NCBI GenBank assembly: GCA_965229355.1
Contig: OZ245869.1
Coordinates: forward strand, 4,092,001-4,156,000
Direction of reading: 5' to 3'
Source: GCA-2737725 sp965229355
Lineage (GTDB): Bacteria > Pseudomonadota > Alphaproteobacteria > Rhodospirillales > Rhodospirillaceae
DNA: 64,000 nucleotides
Both the position numbers and the translations under genes were made by a program. Positions 60,200 to 64,000 of this stretch are shown here, piece after piece (positions within the stretch are counted from its first letter, which is position 1; every line of letters begins with the position of its first letter). The notes under the pieces were generated by a model. The model saw nothing but the letters and a program-made list of their open reading frames with translations. It did not search any database and was not told the origin of the DNA.

Positions 60200-60916
60200 T
60201 TATGCGTGGCCTTGCCAAGGCGGCAGATCGAACACCAGTACTTCGGCGTCACTGGTGGCGGTTAAGGTCAACGCGTTTTCTTTGCGCACAGCCGCACCAT
60301 CACCTTCGGCTAAAGCTTCACCATTGAGCGTGATGCTGCCTTTCGCCACTTGCACCCAGGCTGCGCGATCATTGGCCAACGTCAACGAGGCACTTTCACC
60401 ATCTTTCAAAATCGTCGCGTACAGCGACGTATCTTGATGAATGGTCACCGAACCATCGCGGCCGTCGGGCGAGCCGACCAGTTTCAACTTACCGGCACGT
60501 TCTGCTGCAGGCACATTGATCTGCTCGTAGCTGGGGGCGATGCCCTTCTTTTCAGGCAGCAACCAGATTTGCAGCAACCGCGTACCAACATCGGCTTGCG
60601 GGTTGAACTCACTGTGCAGAATGCCCGTACCGGCACTCATGCGCTGGATATCACCCGGACGGATCACCGAACCCGTACCTAATGAGTCTTTGTGTTCCAA
60701 AGCCCCATCAAGGACGTAAGTGATGATTTCCATGTCACGGTGCGGGTGCGTAGGAAAGCCAGCGCCCGGTGCGACTTGGTCATCGTTGATCACGCGCAGG
60801 GCCGAGAAGCCCATATGCTGCGGATCATAGTATTCCCCGAACGAGAATGAGTGATAACTGTCGAGCCAACCATTTTTGTAATGGCCGCGTTCCTTGTTTT
60901 TGCGAACTGTAATCAT
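60200..60916 (-). CDS. Pirin-family bicupin
   Basis: A 238-residue cytoplasmic bicupin of the pirin/YhhW type. A perfect AGGAGGT precedes the ATG at 60916. N-terminal cupin metal ligands: HPHRDMEIITYVLDG (His, His, Glu) and SAGTGILHSEFN (His). A C-terminal cupin has TIHQDTSLYATILKDGE. Pirins may act as quercetin dioxygenases or redox-sensing proteins; the substrate is unknown. It is divergent from a LysR regulator, a common arrangement, so the regulator probably controls it. Confidence 0.9.
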   Translation of the reverse strand: MITVRKNKERGHYKNGWLDSYHSFSFGEYYDPQHMGFSALRVINDDQVAPGAGFPTHPHRDMEIITYVLDGALEHKDSLGTGSVIRPGDIQRMSAGTGILHSEFNPQADVGTRLLQIWLLPEKKGIAPSYEQINVPAAERAGKLKLVGSPDGRDGSVTIHQDTSLYATILKDGESASLTLANDRAAWVQVAKGSITLNGEALAEGDGAAVRKENALTLTATSDAEVLVFDLPPWQGHA

Positions 60917-61009
60917 GAGCGACCTCCTGTGTGTTTGTTGATTATCGCTTCGAGGAGGAAGATAGGCCGTTACACCCATTGCAACAATATAACGGTTTTG
61001 CATATAATT

Positions 61010-61036
61010 GTTTCCAAATAAGACACAATTGGAAAC
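61010..61036. promoter_or_regulatory. Inverted repeat in pirin-lysR divergent promoter
   Basis: GTTTCCA and TGGAAAC arms separated by 13 nt, between the divergent genes. A LysR-type operator is likely. Confidence 0.6.
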
Positions 61037-61044
61037 CCGCCAAA

Positions 61045-61935
61045 ATGGACCGTATTTCCGCCCTGCGCGCCTTTGCCGCCGTCGCTGATGCCGAAAGCTT
61101 TTCGGACGCGGCCACGCGTCTGAAAATGTCCAAATCCGCCATCAGCAAACACATCACAGCACTCGAACAAGACTTAGGCGTAAAACTGCTGAACCGCACC
61201 ACACGGCGCGTGAGTTTGACGGTTGCGGGCGAGAACTATGTGCGCCGCGCCGAGCGTGTGCTGGCAGAGTTGGATGAAGCCGACCAAATGGTACGCCAGG
61301 AAGCCGCAGCACCCAGTGGGCGTTTGCGCATCGCCGCCCCCATGACCTTCGGGATTATGCACTTAGGTGATTTCTTGGCGGGCTTCTTGAAGCAGTACCC
61401 CGGCATTACGGTTGATTTAAATTTGAATGATCGCTTCGTTGATCTTGTCGACGAGCACGTCGACCTTGCTATTCGCATCGGCAAGTTAAAAGACTCATCC
61501 CTGCAAGCCCGCACATTAGCGCCATCTCGATTAGTAATGTGTGCTGCGCCGAAATATTTGAAAAGCAATGGCACACCAAAGAAGCCGAAAGACTTAAGCA
61601 ATCACCAATGCCTGACGTACACCTACGCCGACGGCACGACGACGTGGAAACTGAAGGGCGGCAGCATGAACGTGAACGGTCCCGTTCATTGCAACAACGG
61701 CGACATCTTGCGGCAGATGACGCTGAAAGGCTTGGGCCTGGTGATGCTACCGTCGTTTATTGTGGGGGCTGATCTAAAACGCGGCGCGCTGGTGAGCGTG
61801 ATGGAAGACCATGTGCCGCAAGAGCAATACATTAACGCAGTGTACCCACCAGGACGGTTTGTCCCCGCCCCGGTGCGCGCATTCATTGATTACATGGTAT
61901 CGGCGTGCAATCCCAAACCGAGTTGGGATTTGTAA
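61045..61935 (+). CDS. LysR-family regulator divergent from pirin
   Basis: A 296-residue LysR regulator (CrgA/AaeR-like branch). The start at 61045 gives MDRISALRAFAAVADAESFS. The helix-turn-helix is DAATRLKMSKSAISKHITAL followed by EQDLGVKLLNRTTRR. The substrate domain begins near residue 88 (GRLRIAAPMTFGIMHLGDFL). It is divergent from pirin, with an inverted repeat between, so regulation of pirin and itself is likely. The inducer is unknown. Confidence 0.92.
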   Translation: MDRISALRAFAAVADAESFSDAATRLKMSKSAISKHITALEQDLGVKLLNRTTRRVSLTVAGENYVRRAERVLAELDEADQMVRQEAAAPSGRLRIAAPMTFGIMHLGDFLAGFLKQYPGITVDLNLNDRFVDLVDEHVDLAIRIGKLKDSSLQARTLAPSRLVMCAAPKYLKSNGTPKKPKDLSNHQCLTYTYADGTTTWKLKGGSMNVNGPVHCNNGDILRQMTLKGLGLVMLPSFIVGADLKRGALVSVMEDHVPQEQYINAVYPPGRFVPAPVRAFIDYMVSACNPKPSWDL

Positions 61936-61954
61936 GGGTACGTTATTTAGACTG

Positions 61955-62365
61955 CTAGTTTTGTATTGTCAGTTTGATCTTATATTTATCTGGTTTAGGA
62001 CAGCGCTTGATCAACTCTGTTAATTTACGCTCGTAACCGTCTTCAAACTGAGCGACTTTTTCATACACATAATAAGCGCTTAATGCTGACCGTAAGTCAG
62101 ACACATTTTTCACTTCAGCGATTACATTCCCCTCGATGACCTCTCGAGGATCACCATGGTCCATCAAGGCTAAGCGTAAAGACTCATCGAATGAATTCAA
62201 TAGCAGTTCATGCGTCACTACAGCATGACCGGATTCATCAAGAAAAACGCTATAATGGAATTGATTCTTAAACGACGTCGGAAAAGTAAGACCGATGAGC
62301 AAACCGGAAACCTCTGGGCCTTCCACATCAATGTAAATTGTATTTGGGATTTTATTGCTTGCCAT
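61955..62365 (-). CDS. Hypothetical low-GC protein (136 aa)
   Basis: The ATG at 62365 is taken as start; a TTG two codons earlier has no advantage. The protein has a beta-rich N-terminal half (NTIYIDVEGPEVSGLLIGLT, then VFLDESGHAVVTHELLLNSF) and a helical C-terminal half (RSALSAYYVYEKVAQFEDGY followed by ERKLTELI). There is no signal or membrane segment. No family is recognised. Base composition is clearly more AT-rich than the flanking genes, and a cluster of repeat elements lies just upstream, which hints at a transferred or orphan gene. Confidence 0.6.
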   Translation of the reverse strand: MASNKIPNTIYIDVEGPEVSGLLIGLTFPTSFKNQFHYSVFLDESGHAVVTHELLLNSFDESLRLALMDHGDPREVIEGNVIAEVKNVSDLRSALSAYYVYEKVAQFEDGYERKLTELIKRCPKPDKYKIKLTIQN

Positions 62366-62485
62366 ATCCAATCAGCATTTATGTGCAACAAATGAGTATC
62401 CAACACCTTCAGCAAGACGTGCGGAATAACAAACTAATTTTACATATGTAGCCGTCTGACACCATTATTGTTTCACACTCATTCC

Positions 62486-62573
62486 GTCACCCCGGCACTT
62501 GTTACCGGGGTCCAGAGTAAATTGATGGTCGGTGATTGTAGTCCTGGATCCCGGGAATAAATCCCGGGATGAC
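62486..62573. repeat. 88-bp dispersed palindromic element, copy 2
   Basis: Begins GTCACCCCGGCA and ends CCCGGGATGAC, with GGGGTCCAG and CCTGGATCCC inside. It has the same length and layout as 29912-29999. The middle is diverged, so the termini are under constraint. Confidence 0.8.
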
Positions 62574-62614
62574 GAATAGAGATGGATCCCCAGCCAATGC
62601 ATTACACGCAGACT

Positions 62615-62698
62615 GTCACTCCCGCGAAAGCGGGAGTCCAGGTATCAACCAGCATCATAGAGCGTTGAATGATGGATCCCCGCTTTCGCGGGGATGAC
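62615..62698. repeat. 84-bp palindromic element, second type
   Basis: Begins GTCACTCCCGCGAAAGCGGG and ends with CCCCGCTTTCGCGGGGATGAC-like complement. It is related in design to the 88-bp elements (GTCA...TGAC ends, GGATCC inside) but has different arms. Confidence 0.75.
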
Positions 62699-62713
62699 AT
62701 TGGGAGATTAGGG

Positions 62714-63700
62714 CTAGCGGTCGATAGTAGCTAAGCCACGCTCGGTGTAGCGCTTGCCAGCAATTTTATCGGCAGCTGTGATTTCAGAGAGTTGTTTAAT
62801 TTCATCCGCCGACAATTTCACGTTCGCGGCTGCAACGTTTTCTTCCAAGTACTTCACGCGCTTGGTGCCAGGAATTGGCACGATGTCATCACCTTGCGCC
62901 AGCACCCACGCAATCGCCACTTGGCCAGGCTTGGCATTGTGCTTGGCAGCAATCTTACCGACTTCTGCAACGATGGCTTGGTTGCGGTCAAAGTTCTCGC
63001 CCTGATAGCGCGGGTCGGTGAAACGGAAATCGTCTTTGCGGTATTGATCACCTTTGTTCACAACACCGGTGAGGAAGCCACGACCCAGCGGCGCGTAGGG
63101 CACCAAGCCAATGCCCAGCTTGCGGATCAGCGGAATGATCTCGGGTTCAAGGTTGCGTTCCCACATCGAGTACTCAGATTGAAGAACACTAATCGGGTGC
63201 ACTTTGTGAGCACGCGTGATGGTATCAACGCCTGCTTCCGACAAGCCGAGGTAACGCACCTTGCCCGCCTTCACGAGGTCAGCCATAGCGCCAACCACAT
63301 CTTCAATCGGCACGGTCTTATCGACGCGGTGCTGGTAGTACACATCGATCACATCAATGCCCAAGCGTTGCAGTGACTCGTCTGCCACCTTCTTCACGTT
63401 TTCGGGACGGCTGTTCAGGCCGTTCATCACATTGTTTTCGATGTTGAAGCCGAACTTGGTGGCGATAATGACTTTATCGCGCTTGCCCTTCAGCGCTTTG
63501 CCCAACAGTTGTTCGTTGGTGTAAGGGCCGTATACTTCAGCGGTGTCGAGGAAATTGACGCCCAAATCCAGCGCACGATGAATGACAGAAATGTTTTCGG
63601 CTTCTTCGCCGCCGCCGCCATAAGCCCAACTCATGCCCATGCAACCTAAACCAATCGCATTCACTTCCAGGCCTTGGCGGCCCAATTTGCGCTTTTGCAT
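62714..63700 (-). CDS. Aldo/keto reductase
   Basis: A 328-residue NADPH-dependent oxidoreductase of the AKR13/YakC-like group. It shows GLGCMGMSWAYG, catalytic Asp/Tyr/Lys/His in FLDTAEVYGP, IATKFG and YYQHRVD, and cofactor region PYAPLGRGFLTG, with AIAWVLAQGDDIVPIPGTKR near the end. The substrate is not known. It lies 17 nt downstream of the flavoprotein gene on the same strand, so the two may be cotranscribed. Confidence 0.94.
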   Translation of the reverse strand: MQKRKLGRQGLEVNAIGLGCMGMSWAYGGGGEEAENISVIHRALDLGVNFLDTAEVYGPYTNEQLLGKALKGKRDKVIIATKFGFNIENNVMNGLNSRPENVKKVADESLQRLGIDVIDVYYQHRVDKTVPIEDVVGAMADLVKAGKVRYLGLSEAGVDTITRAHKVHPISVLQSEYSMWERNLEPEIIPLIRKLGIGLVPYAPLGRGFLTGVVNKGDQYRKDDFRFTDPRYQGENFDRNQAIVAEVGKIAAKHNAKPGQVAIAWVLAQGDDIVPIPGTKRVKYLEENVAAANVKLSADEIKQLSEITAADKIAGKRYTERGLATIDR

Positions 63701-63717
63701 ATCTTCGTTTCCCCTGC

Positions 63718-63999
63718 TTACCTCAGCGTGTCGCGGACTTGCTTGGCAGCAGCTATACCCGCCAATCGCCCAAACGCGGTAGCAGCCAGCAAACCATTGC
63801 CCGCCAAGTAACCAGAATTTCCGGGGCCAGAAATACCCCTTGCCGCACCACCGCCTGCATACAGGTTTGCCAGTGGCGTTTTATCAGCACGTAACACACG
63901 CGCATCTTTATCAACCACCAAGCCGCCTTGCGTGTGGAACAACGCACCTGAAACTTTCACGGCCTTATAGGGCGCTTCGAGTTTCCAGCCTTTGGTAAA
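63718..63999 (-). CDS. FAD-binding flavoprotein, C-terminal end only
   Basis: A partial gene; the frame runs off the right edge. The visible ~93 residues (from FTKGWKLEAPYKAVKVSGAL) contain the C-terminal FAD-site pattern HTQGGLVVDKDARV, LYAGGGAARGISGPGNSGYL and NGLLAATAFGRLAGIAAA, typical of the fumarate reductase/succinate dehydrogenase flavoprotein superfamily (ketosteroid dehydrogenase, tricarballylate dehydrogenase and similar). The substrate cannot be told from this end. It ends 17 nt before the aldo-keto reductase gene. Confidence 0.85.
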   Translation of the reverse strand, partial: FTKGWKLEAPYKAVKVSGALFHTQGGLVVDKDARVLRADKTPLANLYAGGGAARGISGPGNSGYLAGNGLLAATAFGRLAGIAAAKQVRDTLR

Positions 64000-64000
64000 G

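Larger units (their letters stand above)
62366..62713. other. Intergenic region with two repeat elements
   Basis: About 350 bases between the low-GC orphan and the aldo-keto reductase. It is occupied mainly by the two palindromic elements at 62486-62573 and 62615-62698. No gene is seen. Confidence 0.6.

Noticed and set aside
1..64000. tRNA, rRNA, CRISPR, IS or prophage genes
   Set aside because: None was seen by reading the intergenic gaps and protein motifs; a tRNAscan or IS search would be needed to exclude small or diverged cases.

Overview
The window looks like chromosomal DNA of a free-living alphaproteobacterium of moderately high GC. The evidence is a GTTC-N7-GTTC LexA operator pair, an 18-bp palindrome containing the chromosomal parS sequence, an Anbu proteasome-like operon, large TonB-dependent receptors with an IVVTAQRREE-type N-terminus (as in Caulobacterales, Sphingomonadales and Kordiimonadales), intracellular PHA depolymerase, and 84-88 bp dispersed palindromic repeats. 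A perfect parS suggests the window lies in the origin-proximal part of the chromosome. I see no rRNA, tRNA, CRISPR array, transposase, integrase or phage structural gene.

Layout. 0-9.4 kb: end of an exported TPR-like protein, a QseBC-type two-component pair behind a strong hairpin, a 1033-residue ABC exporter-like protein with a degenerate ATPase and a C-terminal cyclic-nucleotide domain, parS and a bidirectional terminator, an exported amidohydrolase, small proteins, and a ynbE-ydbL pair without ydbH. 9.4-16 kb: a protein with a Lys-rich tail, a LexA-controlled 33-residue membrane protein (SidA-like in design), a marR-DUF1398 operon with a palindromic operator, dusA behind a very AT-rich leader, a DUF1045 2H-phosphoesterase, and a probable degenerate signalling protein. 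16-30 kb: a TonB receptor, a double beta-propeller exported protein, an MHS transporter with a periplasmic insertion, a TonB receptor-PhoD phosphatase operon, and a monoacylglycerol lipase-like hydrolase overlapping a GH13 glucosidase. 30-38 kb: ExoD, a SHOCT-like exported peptide, an MFS exporter, a PleD-like diguanylate cyclase, and the four-gene Anbu operon.

38-48 kb: a 1780-residue protein made almost wholly of an octapeptide repeat, behind a good sigma-54 promoter match, then PHA depolymerase, a cytidylyltransferase-RraA fusion, and a type-B carboxylesterase. 48-56 kb: PepN, a transglutaminase-like protein, a LysR regulator divergent from a SAM methyltransferase with a 99-residue partner, a GFA-family protein, and a glycan-type transferase candidate. 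56-60 kb: a CsgG/PEGA-like/DUF4810/DUF799 envelope cassette bracketed by a ~90-bp direct duplication that includes a truncated copy of the neighbouring gene's start, then an exported trypsin-like protease. 60-64 kb: pirin with divergent LysR, a low-GC orphan, repeat elements, an aldo-keto reductase and the end of a flavoprotein.

The most interesting points are the SOS-controlled micro-membrane protein (10.5-10.75 kb), the sigma-54-linked octapeptide giant (38.3-43.8 kb), the insertion scar around the CsgG cassette (56-58.7 kb), the NeuA-RraA fusion (45.2-46.5 kb), and the origin-type parS (6.13 kb). All functions are inferred from reading the sequence; no database search was made.
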